From: a virus
DNA length: 46,356 bases
IMG/VR virus record: IMGVR_UViG_3300027747_000103
Coordinates: 1-46,356 of that record
Direction: 5' to 3' (one strand)
Made by a program: the position numbers and the translations under genes. Shown here piece after piece: positions 32,802 through 39,309 of the stretch. The notes beneath the pieces were generated by a model that did not search any database, was not told the DNA's origin, and was given only the letters and a program-made list of their open reading frames with translations. How positions within the stretch are numbered: the first letter of the stretch is position 1; the number at the start of each line of letters is the position of its first letter.

Positions 32802-33251
32802 TTAATAAATACGCACAATGGCGCTGTTGGCATCGGGAGTTGGGAAGATGATCTGGAACGTATCGTTGTTTACGGTCTTGTCTGAACCAAAGTCCAGCAC
32901 AGCAACAGATGGGTTACCAGAAACCGTTGAGTTATAGATCAAAGCCCCACGGCATGTAAACGTAGCATTTGTCCAGCTTGTGTTGTTGAACGAAATGTAC
33001 GCCGTAGGTACGCCGCTGCTATTGTTAGTTGCAGTGGGCGACAATGAAATCACCAACGTGTTTCCACCTGCCGTATACCCCGTACCAACCAACTCACCGC
33101 TTGTGGTGTACGCAGTGGTCGTAGCGTTGATGTTTGCAGCGGCTGTGTACAGAGCTACTTTAAAAGTATTGGGTGTTGTTGGGCCAAAGTTGTGTACTGC
33201 CTGTAGCAGTTGAACTTTAAAGCTCGTCGTTGCTGTTTGAAGAATGCTCAT
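32802..33251 (-). CDS. Putative virion structural protein
   Basis: 149 residues, strongly beta-type. It starts with FKVQLLQAVHNFG then FKVALYTAAANINATT and ends VNNDTFQIIFPTP then a short IVRIY. The layout resembles small phage proteins with a jelly-roll or Ig-like fold that sit next to fibre genes; this is a resemblance only. Its start overlaps the stop of the 277-residue protein as ATGA, linking it to the connector group. Confidence 0.58.
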   Translation of the reverse strand: MSILQTATTSFKVQLLQAVHNFGPTTPNTFKVALYTAAANINATTTAYTTSGELVGTGYTAGGNTLVISLSPTATNNSSGVPTAYISFNNTSWTNATFTCRGALIYNSTVSGNPSVAVLDFGSDKTVNNDTFQIIFPTPDANSAIVRIY

Positions 33252-34081
33252 GTAACCGCCTGCCTGTATTGACCACTACGATATGCGTCTTGACGTTCCA
33301 TGCCATCTGCCAAACGCTTAGCTAGGGTAAGGGCTTCTTTGTACTTACCATCGTACAACGCAATTAAGTCAGCCTCACCCTTCATGAAGGTGTACGCTTC
33401 TACCAGTGAGCCGTACAGCAACACAGTGTCAAAGTTATCGCCAAGCCAAGTAGTACTTGCTGTGACAATAGACTGAGGGTAATAATAGTAGTGCAGTTCT
33501 AAAGAGTAGACCGCATCAGGGGTTGGCCCCAAAATGAACGAGAGTTCGTTCACATCATTGCTTTGAGAGCCAAATAAAGCGTAGTACTTAGGGATGGCAG
33601 TATCGGTAGGTATTGGGTACGCCTGACGAATAAAGTTAACATCCTTGTTCAGCAGGTACTCGTATGCGCCCGTAGCGTCAATTACTGCCATCGAATACGG
33701 GGCTAAAAAGTCAGCAGGGCAACCCACATACTTATTGTTAACTGAGGTAGAACCCGTCACATTCTTGCGAATGGATGGGAATTGCATTGAGTTGTAGATG
33801 CGCTGTTCCGCTTGCTGGATGAAGCGGTTGATCTGATCCGCAGATGTCGAAGTCAGTAGCGCCGTACCGGTTCCAGAACCTACTCCAGTAGCCGTAAAAA
33901 CTACACCAACGGTATTGGCAGAAGCACCAATCGCTACAAAATTGGTTGTACCAACTGCTGTAATTGTGTAGCTTGACCCAACAGTAAAACTTCCAGCCGT
34001 ATACGAACTTGCAGTAGTAATCGTCGGAAAAAAGTTTTCCGTATAAGTTTGTATTGCGGACGAAAGTTCAGCGTAGTTCAT
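33248..34081 (-). CDS. Putative head-to-tail connector/tail-adaptor protein with inserted domain
   Basis: 277 residues. The N-terminal helix (NYAELSSAIQTYTE) and C-terminal helical region (ALTLAKRLADGMERQDAYRSG) with Asp/Tyr-rich loops resemble phage connector or tail-tube A proteins. Between about 25 and 75 sits a beta-type insert including GTTNFVAIGASANTVGVVFT then ATGVGSGTGTA, a module that recurs inside unrelated phage structural proteins. The 310-residue neighbour has a similar insert, so both probably lie on the particle surface. Start/stop overlaps link it to genes on both sides. Confidence 0.62.
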   Translation of the reverse strand: MNYAELSSAIQTYTENFFPTITTASSYTAGSFTVGSSYTITAVGTTNFVAIGASANTVGVVFTATGVGSGTGTALLTSTSADQINRFIQQAEQRIYNSMQFPSIRKNVTGSTSVNNKYVGCPADFLAPYSMAVIDATGAYEYLLNKDVNFIRQAYPIPTDTAIPKYYALFGSQSNDVNELSFILGPTPDAVYSLELHYYYYPQSIVTASTTWLGDNFDTVLLYGSLVEAYTFMKGEADLIALYDGKYKEALTLAKRLADGMERQDAYRSGQYRQAVT

Positions 34082-34341
34082 GCCATCGGGCCTCGTGCCA
34101 TCACGCCTTTAGTAGCTGCGCCAGTACCACGGATTTTGATACCATCGGTCTTAATTTGCTCATCACCAGCGGACTTGCTAAACTGACCAAGAGAAATATC
34201 GTTGGTTTCTAGCTTGCTGCGATTGGGTTCTTTACCGGGGGTAGAAGAAATGCTCATGGCACTACCATCCATCGTATGCGGTTTTGCATAGACAGTAGCA
34301 GAGCCAACTTCTTTGCCGCCTTGTTTCATAGTGTACGCCAT
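34078..34341 (-). CDS. Small protein of unknown function
   Basis: 87 residues, polar, with Gly/Lys/Ser and few hydrophobics, probably extended or partly disordered. Begins MAYTMKQGGKEVGSATVYAK. ATG overlaps the stop of the upstream gene by four bases and its own stop overlaps the connector gene start (ATGA). No motif recognised; its position in the small-protein cluster suggests a minor virion component. Confidence 0.6.
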   Translation of the reverse strand: MAYTMKQGGKEVGSATVYAKPHTMDGSAMSISSTPGKEPNRSKLETNDISLGQFSKSAGDEQIKTDGIKIRGTGAATKGVMARGPMA

Positions 34342-34344
34342 AAC

Positions 34345-34542
34345 TTACCCCTTTTGATTCATTGCACGGGACATGTTTTTGCCGTACTTCTTACGATCTG
34401 CGCTAGTAGGGCCACCTTTTTTTAACTTCAAGGTAGTTCCTTTACCGCCCTTATGCTCTTGAGCATCGTGCTGCTTAAACGCTTTTTTAATCATGGCCTT
34501 GTCTTGCGCCACATCACTCTTCATATCTTCTTTAGCCATCAT
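34345..34542 (-). CDS. Small basic protein of unknown function
   Basis: 65 residues, about one quarter Lys/Arg, with many Asp/Glu. It has AQDKAMIKKAFKQHDAQEH (a charged helix) and a C-terminus GGPTSADRKKYGKNMSRAMN that looks like a DNA- or RNA-binding tail. Two in-frame ATGs, at 34542 and 34539, sit behind TAGGAG formed with the preceding stop; the second has the better spacing. No family named. Confidence 0.6.
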   Translation of the reverse strand: MMAKEDMKSDVAQDKAMIKKAFKQHDAQEHKGGKGTTLKLKKGGPTSADRKKYGKNMSRAMNQKG

Positions 34543-34548
34543 GGACTC

Positions 34549-34977
34549 CTATGAAACCGTTATCGTTACTGTACCAATTTGTACGCCTAATGCCAAATAA
34601 TTCGGTGTTAACGCCGCATCAAAATACCTAGACCCACCAACTGGATTCCAACCCCACTGAATATCCCTAGACCCAATAGAAGGATACCCAAAAGCATTTA
34701 CATTGTTGCTATTATTATCCAAAATCTGTAGCCCAGTTTGCCCAGCCATCAAATAACTTACATCTGGCCTTGGCTCCCGTACTGCTTGTGGGTCATTGAC
34801 TGGATACATACCCAATAGCAATTGCGGATGGTCAGGATCCCAACAAGTCTTACAAACTTTTACCTTAAAGGGTTTGGTTTTTACTGTTTGTGTCCTAAGC
34901 TCTTTTAACTTATAGCGTTGCCCGCACCGGTCACATTCGGCAATTGCAAACTTACCGGAAGCAAACCGATTAGGCAT
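34549..34977 (-). CDS. Zinc-ribbon structural/connector-region protein
   Basis: 142 residues. Two CxxC pairs, C15/C18 and C42/C45, form a probable four-cysteine zinc ribbon in the N-terminal third. The rest is beta-type, ending with a strand IGTVTITVS. The frame is open to 34998, but ATG 34977 gives the usual MPNRFASGKF start and overlaps the stop of the 310-residue gene by 8 bases. A zinc ribbon in the neck region may stabilise a small tail or head protein; it could also be a regulator. Function unknown. Confidence 0.62.
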   Translation of the reverse strand: MPNRFASGKFAIAECDRCGQRYKLKELRTQTVKTKPFKVKVCKTCWDPDHPQLLLGMYPVNDPQAVREPRPDVSYLMAGQTGLQILDNNSNNVNAFGYPSIGSRDIQWGWNPVGGSRYFDAALTPNYLALGVQIGTVTITVS

Positions 34978-35902
34978 AGAACATGTTCCTTGGAACAAAT
35001 CTTAGCGGCGATGTATCCCGGTCTTCCGCAGAAGCAATGTCCCACTGCTGCTCATATTCCATCTTCAATGCTGTGACTCGATCAGGGCTTACATCAGGCA
35101 GCTTCATGCCCAATTGATAGGCCAACCCCGCAACCATGCAGGGGATAAAACGGAATGGAATATCCTGTACGCTAACACCAGTACCAGCGTCTTGAATCCT
35201 ACGCATGCGGTAATACACCAGTGTGTACTGGTCACCCGGTGCATTAGGAGTAGGCCAAATGTTGACACATGGGGTGTTTTGTACAATCAATGACGCACCA
35301 TTAGCATGGGTTGCAGCAGTCGTATTGTTCTGCCCACGGGCGCAATTAACCAACTGGTTACCTACGATGTTAGGGTAACTGATAATTTCATTATCTATTT
35401 GTATAAACCCAGAAGTAGTTAGATTAACTACTGAAGATACCGTAATAGTCGTAGCTGTAGCCGTAATCCCACCTGTTTGGTTTATAACAATACTTGTTGT
35501 ATTTTGCTGGCCCGATTGGCGGTTGAACCACATCTGGATTGGACGACCTTGAGCCAACTTGTTAGGGATGCTCATGTACGTAGGTTCAGCAATCCGGCTG
35601 ATGTTGATATCAATCTGGTTGGTAGTACTGTTGTTCTGGCGGATAACAGAATCCAAGATATCAATCGTATTAGCTGGTAAGGGGTAAATAGCTTGTCCAG
35701 TAACTAGCGGAATTTGCCCTTGCTCTACCGTCCAAAAGTTCAACCCACGGTTAGCCCACTCAATCGTCAAAATGTTTAACGAACGGCGAGCAGTGCGAAA
35801 GTTGTATCCAGTACGCAACTCTTGACCGCAACGCTCAAACGCCTCTTCAATGAGGTCGTTCATGTCGAGGTTAAAGGTCGTCGTACCGGTGGTATTAGCC
35901 AT
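34970..35902 (-). CDS. Putative tail-tubular/connector protein with inserted domain
   Basis: 310 residues. N-terminal helical part (FNLDMNDLIEEAFERCGQ then RRSLNILTIEWANRG) and C-terminal helical part with PFRFIPCMVAGLAYQLGMKLPD resemble phage tail-tube A/connector proteins. An inserted beta module from about 140 to 210 includes ITVSSVVNLTTSGFIQIDNE and CARGQNNTTAATHANGA, a recurrent phage surface domain. Its stop overlaps the zinc-ribbon start by 8 bases and its own start overlaps the upstream stop in TAATG. It probably joins the portal to the tail. Confidence 0.62.
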   Translation of the reverse strand: MANTTGTTTFNLDMNDLIEEAFERCGQELRTGYNFRTARRSLNILTIEWANRGLNFWTVEQGQIPLVTGQAIYPLPANTIDILDSVIRQNNSTTNQIDINISRIAEPTYMSIPNKLAQGRPIQMWFNRQSGQQNTTSIVINQTGGITATATTITVSSVVNLTTSGFIQIDNEIISYPNIVGNQLVNCARGQNNTTAATHANGASLIVQNTPCVNIWPTPNAPGDQYTLVYYRMRRIQDAGTGVSVQDIPFRFIPCMVAGLAYQLGMKLPDVSPDRVTALKMEYEQQWDIASAEDRDTSPLRFVPRNMFYA

Positions 35903-36135
35903 TATCTAAACCCTGCTGTTTTCTTTGCTATGGTTTTGGGCTGCGCCACAAACTGTTTACCTGCTGCCTTACCCGCACGTTTAGCTTTAGTGGTAGCTGC
36001 ATATTCGGCAGGGCTAAGAGATTGTATAGCTTTCTCAGGCAAATATCGCTCACCTGTTTTCGACGAAGGCTTTCCCGACTTGGTGCGCCATTTCTGGTCA
36101 CCCCAATTTTTAAGGGATTGCTGCGGCGCTTTCAA
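35902..36135 (-). CDS. Small basic protein of unknown function, TTG start
   Basis: 77 residues with strong positive charge (many Lys/Arg). It begins KAPQQSLKNWGDQKWRTKSGKP and contains GERYLPEKAIQSL, then AKRAGKAAGKQFVAQPKTI. I know small basic proteins of this pattern from other phages but cannot name a function; nucleic-acid binding is likely from composition. The only start fitting the frame is TTG at 36135, overlapping the upstream stop as TTGA. The ribosome binding site is a poor GGGGGA. Confidence 0.58.
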   Translation of the reverse strand: MKAPQQSLKNWGDQKWRTKSGKPSSKTGERYLPEKAIQSLSPAEYAATTKAKRAGKAAGKQFVAQPKTIAKKTAGFR

Positions 36136-36407
36136 TCTCTATATCCCCCACCCGCTGCTTTATAGCGTTTAGCTACAAGCTGTGCTTTACGTGCTGACCA
36201 TTGCCCTGCGCCAGTGCCTTGGGTAGCCGCTGCCTTTACTTGGGCCACAATCTTCTTACGAAGGCTGGGCTTGGTGTAGTTACCCGCAGCATTTACCTTA
36301 CCGCCCTCTTTGTACTGCGTGAAGTCAGTACTATCCCTACGAGGGGTTTTTTTCCCCCCGGGCATTTTGGATGGGGCGATATCGCCCATGCCCCGGCTGG
36401 GTCTCAT
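36132..36407 (-). CDS. Small basic protein of the DUF5872-like type
   Basis: 91 residues. The C-terminal half VNAAGNYTKPSLRKKIVAQ and AGQWSARKAQLVAKRYKAAG resembles the DUF5872-type domain known from large DNA viruses, where it is of unknown function; I hold this match only loosely. The N-terminus is basic and Gly/Pro-rich. The frame is open to a GTG at 36431, but ATG 36407 overlaps the stop of the upstream gene as ATGA and is preferred. It may bind DNA in the particle. Confidence 0.6.
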   Translation of the reverse strand: MRPSRGMGDIAPSKMPGGKKTPRRDSTDFTQYKEGGKVNAAGNYTKPSLRKKIVAQVKAAATQGTGAGQWSARKAQLVAKRYKAAGGGYRD

Positions 36408-36637
36408 TTTTTGTACATCCCGCCGCCGCACATAACAATAGTGCCACGGGTCTTACCACGCTCAGCACAACCATCAGCACGGGCAGAAGCGGAACCGCCT
36501 TTAGCCATGCGTTTAACAGGTTCATCTACTGGAACTGAATCTGGGTAGATTGGTGGTTTAGGGGTTGGTTTAGGCTTAGGTTTCTTAACCACGGGCTCAT
36601 CCACTGGAACAGAATCGGGATATTTAACGTCAGCCAT
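36404..36637 (-). CDS. Small protein with repeated PDSVPVDEP and C-terminal GKTRG tag
   Basis: 77 residues. The N-terminal half has two copies of YPDSVPVDEPV separated by a Lys/Pro linker, a simple repeat. The C-terminus has MAKGGSASARADG, then CAERGKTRGTIVM and a short CGGGMYKK. The ADG...GKTRG tail is shared with the next two genes. TAAGGAG formed with the upstream stop is the ribosome binding site. Function unknown. Confidence 0.6.
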   Translation of the reverse strand: MADVKYPDSVPVDEPVVKKPKPKPTPKPPIYPDSVPVDEPVKRMAKGGSASARADGCAERGKTRGTIVMCGGGMYKK

Positions 36638-36646
36638 AAGGGCTCC

Positions 36647-37147
36647 TTAGCACATTTTTCCACGGGTTTTACCCCGCTGGGCAATACCATCGGCGCGGCG
36701 GGAAGCGGAACCCCCAGAAGCCATCTTTTTAACTTTGCCACCACGCTTCATAGAATTGCCAGCCTCATCACTATTACCACTGCTTAAAGCAGCGCGAGCG
36801 GCGGCATTAGGGTCACGGCGCGGGGCATAGTTTTTCATAGATGCATCGCGTTTAGCCATTGCATCTTGTTTGTCCACCATTGCCTTACCACTTTGCGTGT
36901 ATTGATCGCGTGGAACATAAGCTGCTGTACGCTGTAGGGGCTGCCCACTTTCGTCAAGGCCACGGTTTGCATTGTCCTGAGCTTCCATAGTCATACGGTC
37001 TTGCGCACTAGGACGAGGAACGTATACACCAGCTTTAGTGCCTTCCGGTGGTTTCATAGTTAATTTGCGCTCTCTATTCAAGAACTCCCGCAAAGAGGAT
37101 GCGCCAGAATCGTCCAGTTCTTTTTGGGAAATAATACGATTTGCCAT
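36647..37147 (-). CDS. Small charged protein with ADGIA-GKTRGK tail
   Basis: 166 residues. A charged N-terminal half (ISQKELDDSGASSLREFL then RERKLTMKPPEG), a middle with many Arg/Asp/Gln, and the tail MASGGSASRRADGIAQ then RGKTRGKMC. It is probably mostly helical or disordered. The frame extends to 37174, but ATG 37147 is preceded by TAAGGAG at ideal spacing, and TAA there is the stop of the preceding gene. The tail is close to those of its two neighbours. Function unknown; minor virion protein possible. Confidence 0.6.
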   Translation of the reverse strand: MANRIISQKELDDSGASSLREFLNRERKLTMKPPEGTKAGVYVPRPSAQDRMTMEAQDNANRGLDESGQPLQRTAAYVPRDQYTQSGKAMVDKQDAMAKRDASMKNYAPRRDPNAAARAALSSGNSDEAGNSMKRGGKVKKMASGGSASRRADGIAQRGKTRGKMC

Positions 37148-37157
37148 GATTAACTCC

Positions 37158-37559
37158 TTAGCACTTACCGCCACGTTTCATCATAATATCTTTACCTTTG
37201 GTCTTACCTTTGGAGGCAATGCCATCAGCAGACTTATGACCAGATGACAAGCCACCAGCAGCCATCTTCTTCATGCCGCCTTTTTTCATGCCCATCATTT
37301 GTTTCTTATCTAGTGCCATGTCAGCTTTAGAGCCTTCTTTCATGCCCTTTTTCTCAACATCTTTACCAGACTTCTCAAATTTTGCAAAGGGATTCACACC
37401 TTTTGTAGCCATCTCACCACCTCTTTTAAAAGTTTTGCCTTTATCGGCCTTGCTGAAATCTTGCCCCACAGACTGTGGAACCCCTACCTTCTTGGCAAAC
37501 GACGGCGAGTGGGCTATCGCTTCCATGAAATTGTGTTGCTTCTTGCTACTGGACGGCAT
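37158..37559 (-). CDS. Small basic protein with Met/Gly/Lys-rich tail
   Basis: 133 residues. N-terminus SKKQHNFMEAIAHSPSF then AKKVGVPQSVGQDFSKADKGK, a pattern I recognise from other phages without a known function. The rest is Lys/Gly/Met-rich, with KKMAAGGLSSGHKSADGIAS then KGKTKGKDIMM at the end. The tail matches those of the next two genes. Its start overlaps the stop of the membrane protein upstream by 14 bases. Confidence 0.6.
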   Translation of the reverse strand: MPSSSKKQHNFMEAIAHSPSFAKKVGVPQSVGQDFSKADKGKTFKRGGEMATKGVNPFAKFEKSGKDVEKKGMKEGSKADMALDKKQMMGMKKGGMKKMAAGGLSSGHKSADGIASKGKTKGKDIMMKRGGKC

Positions 37560-37737
37560 CGGAATTCACCAACTTTTGTACAGTATCAGTTTCCCAAATG
37601 CGAATGCACATCCAGACAATAGTTAAAACACCGCCAATAAGTGTTACCACGGGAGTCATCCATCCTAAGAAACCACCAAGGCCCATTACCACGGCAGCGC
37701 CATCAGCCATTGTTTTTGCGTCATGTGGATTGTTCAT
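37546..37737 (-). CDS. Small membrane protein, holin-like
   Basis: 63 residues, mostly one hydrophobic hairpin: VVMGLGGFLGWMTPVVTLIGG and VLTIVWMCIRIWETD, followed by a polar tail. The size and two helices fit class II holins or small inner-membrane proteins such as T7 gp17.5-like proteins. It lies in the middle of the structural block, far from the endolysin, so a virion or superinfection role is also possible. TGAGGAT, sharing the upstream stop, is its ribosome binding site. Confidence 0.55.
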   Translation of the reverse strand: MNNPHDAKTMADGAAVVMGLGGFLGWMTPVVTLIGGVLTIVWMCIRIWETDTVQKLVNSDAVQ

Positions 37738-37744
37738 ATTATCC

Positions 37745-37999
37745 TCAGCATTTCCATCTTGCTAGTGAAGCCGCCTTACGGGTAGGCTTACCTTTTTCGT
37801 CTTTCATCGGGCCGGGCATACCAGACATGCGGGCGCAGAATGACTTCTTGCGAGGGCCACCTTCGGGCTGTGGAGCCTTCAGATTAGACCCTGTTGCTGC
37901 GTTGTACTTAGCACGGCCTTTAGCAGTAAGACCAGCCCCTTTAGAGACGGGTAACTTTTCACCACGACCTACTGCAAGGGATGGGTTTTTCTTAGCCAT
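37745..37999 (-). CDS. Small basic Cys-containing protein of the DUF6321-like type
   Basis: 84 residues, strongly basic. It contains GAGLTAKGRAKYNAATGSNL, then a KSFCARMSGMPGPMK region and ends RWKC. I recall this layout as DUF6321, an uncharacterised family, but hold that name loosely. Its start overlaps the stop of the gene upstream by 8 bases (ATGGCTAA). Small basic nucleic-acid-binding virion component is a reasonable guess only. Confidence 0.6.
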   Translation of the reverse strand: MAKKNPSLAVGRGEKLPVSKGAGLTAKGRAKYNAATGSNLKAPQPEGGPRKKSFCARMSGMPGPMKDEKGKPTRKAASLARWKC

Positions 38000-38282
38000 A
38001 GAACACCGTAACGCCTGTGACTGATGCGCTTAGTGCTAGGTACAGTGTGCTGCTAAACCTAATGCCTTCACCGGGAACATCAAAGGTATAGGTGTTAGGG
38101 TTTGTGTTACTAGCAATGTCAATTTCTAGCAAAACAGCGCCAGATGACCCGCCATCTTTAAACTGTACAGTAGCCGCAGTACTTGCCGCTGGGCAAATAA
38201 TCAACCCCTTCAAGCGTGTTGGCCCATTAAACAAAGTTCCAGCAGCACTTGCATGTGCGCTTTTAACATCTGTTTGCATCAT
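37992..38282 (-). CDS. Small beta-rich structural protein
   Basis: 96 residues with a beta-type composition (SAAGTLFNGPTRLKGLII then TVQFKDGGSSGAVLLEIDI and a final strand VTVFYG). It resembles small head or tail decoration proteins in size and pattern. Two in-frame ATGs in a row (38282 and 38279) follow AGGAG; the first, at 38282, is given. A hairpin immediately upstream at 38301-38318 may reduce read-through from the gene above, so its expression may differ from its neighbours. Confidence 0.58.
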   Translation of the reverse strand: MMQTDVKSAHASAAGTLFNGPTRLKGLIICPAASTAATVQFKDGGSSGAVLLEIDIASNTNPNTYTFDVPGEGIRFSSTLYLALSASVTGVTVFYG

Positions 38283-38293
38283 AATCAATCTCC

Positions 38294-38319
38294 TATAAAG
38301 CAGGGGCCAAAGCCCCTGA
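38294..38319 (-). terminator. Weak intrinsic terminator or attenuator
   Basis: CAGGGGC/GCCCCTG (7-bp stem, 38301-38318) with a 4-base loop, followed on the minus strand by CTTTAT. The U-run is short and interrupted, so partial termination is more likely than a full stop. It would let the 160-residue structural gene upstream be transcribed more than the small-protein cluster below. The loop core is shared with the stronger terminator at 39270. Confidence 0.5.
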
Positions 38320-38325
38320 GATTAA

Positions 38326-38808
38326 TTAAACAGAAGTTGGGTTAGCAACACCATCAGAGCCGCGAACTGTGTACACACAAGTAACACTAGCAGCACCGCC
38401 GCTGGCAGTACCAGCGCAAGCATACGTTACCGTAACGATTGCATCAGTAGAACCTACGTTTTCGTAAGTAGCAACATTTGCATCAGTAATGGTAAAAGTT
38501 GCACGGCCTACAGATAAAGGCGTAGTGGTAGCGCCACCAACAGTACCCAAAGTCGTAGAACCAATCTTCACAGTAATTGTGTTACCAGTAGTACCTGCAT
38601 AAGCAGTGGTAATGTTCACAATAAAGCTTTGAATCATTGCTCCAGCGGGCAAGACAAACAACGTAGTAGCAGTAGTATCGCTAACGGTTGTAGGTGCTGT
38701 CTGGGTAACAGTGGTAGCGCCCATATTGCGGATGGTTCCAGCAGTCGTGCCGGTGGTGTTTTTGACCGTGCCCAAGAGCCACGGGCCGAGGTGGGATGCG
38801 AATGCCAT
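38326..38808 (-). CDS. Beta-rich structural protein, first gene after the late promoter
   Basis: 160 residues, Thr/Ala/Gly-rich beta sandwich type (TTLFVLPAGAMIQSFIVNI then NTITVKIGSTTLGTV, ending in a strand VTCVYTVRGSDG). It sits first behind the minus-strand promoter and leader hairpin and is followed by a likely partial terminator, so it is probably made in large amount. It may be a decoration or fibre protein on the head. Ribosome binding site AAGGA at good spacing. Confidence 0.6.
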   Translation of the reverse strand: MAFASHLGPWLLGTVKNTTGTTAGTIRNMGATTVTQTAPTTVSDTTATTLFVLPAGAMIQSFIVNITTAYAGTTGNTITVKIGSTTLGTVGGATTTPLSVGRATFTITDANVATYENVGSTDAIVTVTYACAGTASGGAASVTCVYTVRGSDGVANPTSV

Positions 38809-38832
38809 GATAATTCCTTACATACAAGTGAA

Positions 38833-38875
38833 GTACATTGATCGGTATGTCGTCTGCCGGGACAGTTCAATGTAC
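38833..38875 (-). repeat. 9-bp inverted repeat in the late leader
   Basis: GTACATTGA (38833-38841) and TCAATGTAC (38867-38875) are perfect complements around a 25-base loop, lying between the promoter at 38897-38924 and ATG 38808. In the transcript this forms a stem-loop about 15 bases from the start of the RNA. It may protect the 5' end or bind a protein. Confidence 0.7.
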
Positions 38876-38896
38876 CGGAAAGCCCGGGTTGGCTGC

Positions 38897-38924
38897 AATA
38901 TACACTATTTTTAAGGCTTGTCAA
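38897..38924 (-). promoter_or_regulatory. Sigma70-like late promoter
   Basis: On the minus strand TTGACA (38924-38919) and TATATT (38902-38897) are separated by 16 bases. Transcription would begin near 38890 and read the structural genes towards 6716. The -35 box ends two bases before the ATG of the plus-strand HNH gene, so the two transcription units abut. It has the same 16-base spacer as the early promoter. Confidence 0.7.
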
Positions 38925-38925
38925 T

Positions 38926-39297
38926 ATGCCCTTCAAAGACCCAAAAGTTCACAAGGCGAAGCACAAGGAGTACTCTGCAAAGTACTACGAAAAGAACAAG
39001 GAAGCCGAAAAAGCGCGAATTAACGAGCGACGCAATGGCAAACGGAAAGAATGGAAAGCCTACAAAGCCAGTCTATCCTGTTCTAATTGTGGGTTTAATC
39101 ACCCTGCCTGTATAGACTTTCACCACCCACCGGGAACCAAAGAACACAGCGTTAACGAGTTGGCCCAAAATGGCCGGTACAAACTAGCATATAAAGAAGC
39201 GGAAAAATGCATAGTTTTGTGTTCAAACTGCCACCGTATCCATCACTACAATGAAAGACAAAAGAAAAAGGAGGCCAAAGCCTCCCAATCTGGGTAG
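38926..39297 (+). CDS. HNH endonuclease, free-standing, opposite strand to neighbours
   Basis: 123 residues. A basic N-terminal helical part (KDPKVHKAKHKEYSAKYYEK) would hold DNA. The HNH domain has C52xxC55 and C99xxC102 to bind zinc, H66-H67 as the catalytic His region, and H106-H107 near the end, spaced as in HNH nucleases. The gene is the only plus-strand gene within the late region. Free-standing HNH genes are usually homing endonucleases that copy themselves between related phages, cutting sites in the neighbouring region. AAGG precedes the ATG. No promoter of its own is obvious; it may be read from a plus-strand transcript of unknown origin. Confidence 0.8.
   Translation: MPFKDPKVHKAKHKEYSAKYYEKNKEAEKARINERRNGKRKEWKAYKASLSCSNCGFNHPACIDFHHPPGTKEHSVNELAQNGRYKLAYKEAEKCIVLCSNCHRIHHYNERQKKKEAKASQSG
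39262..39287 (-). terminator. Strong intrinsic terminator inside the HNH gene
   Basis: On the minus strand GGAGGC-TTTG-GCCTCC is followed by TTTTTCTTTT. Six G/C-rich base pairs and a 10-base pyrimidine run make a good intrinsic terminator for the acidic-protein gene that ends at 39310. It lies within the last 40 bases of the plus-strand HNH coding sequence, where it reads as Lys/Glu/Ala codons. Confidence 0.78.
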
Positions 39298-39309
39298 GAT
39301 CGTACCCAA

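Noticed and set aside
38833-38875. Inverted repeat as a phage attachment site or origin
   Set aside because: No integrase or replication gene beside it, and it lies in the 5' leader of the late transcript; a leader stem-loop is simpler.
38926-39297. HNH gene as part of an intron or intein
   Set aside because: It has its own start and stop, lies between complete genes and is on the opposite strand, so free-standing is the better view.
39291-39308. TGGGTA/TACCCA hairpin as terminator for the HNH gene
   Set aside because: Only six base pairs and no following T-run on the plus strand.
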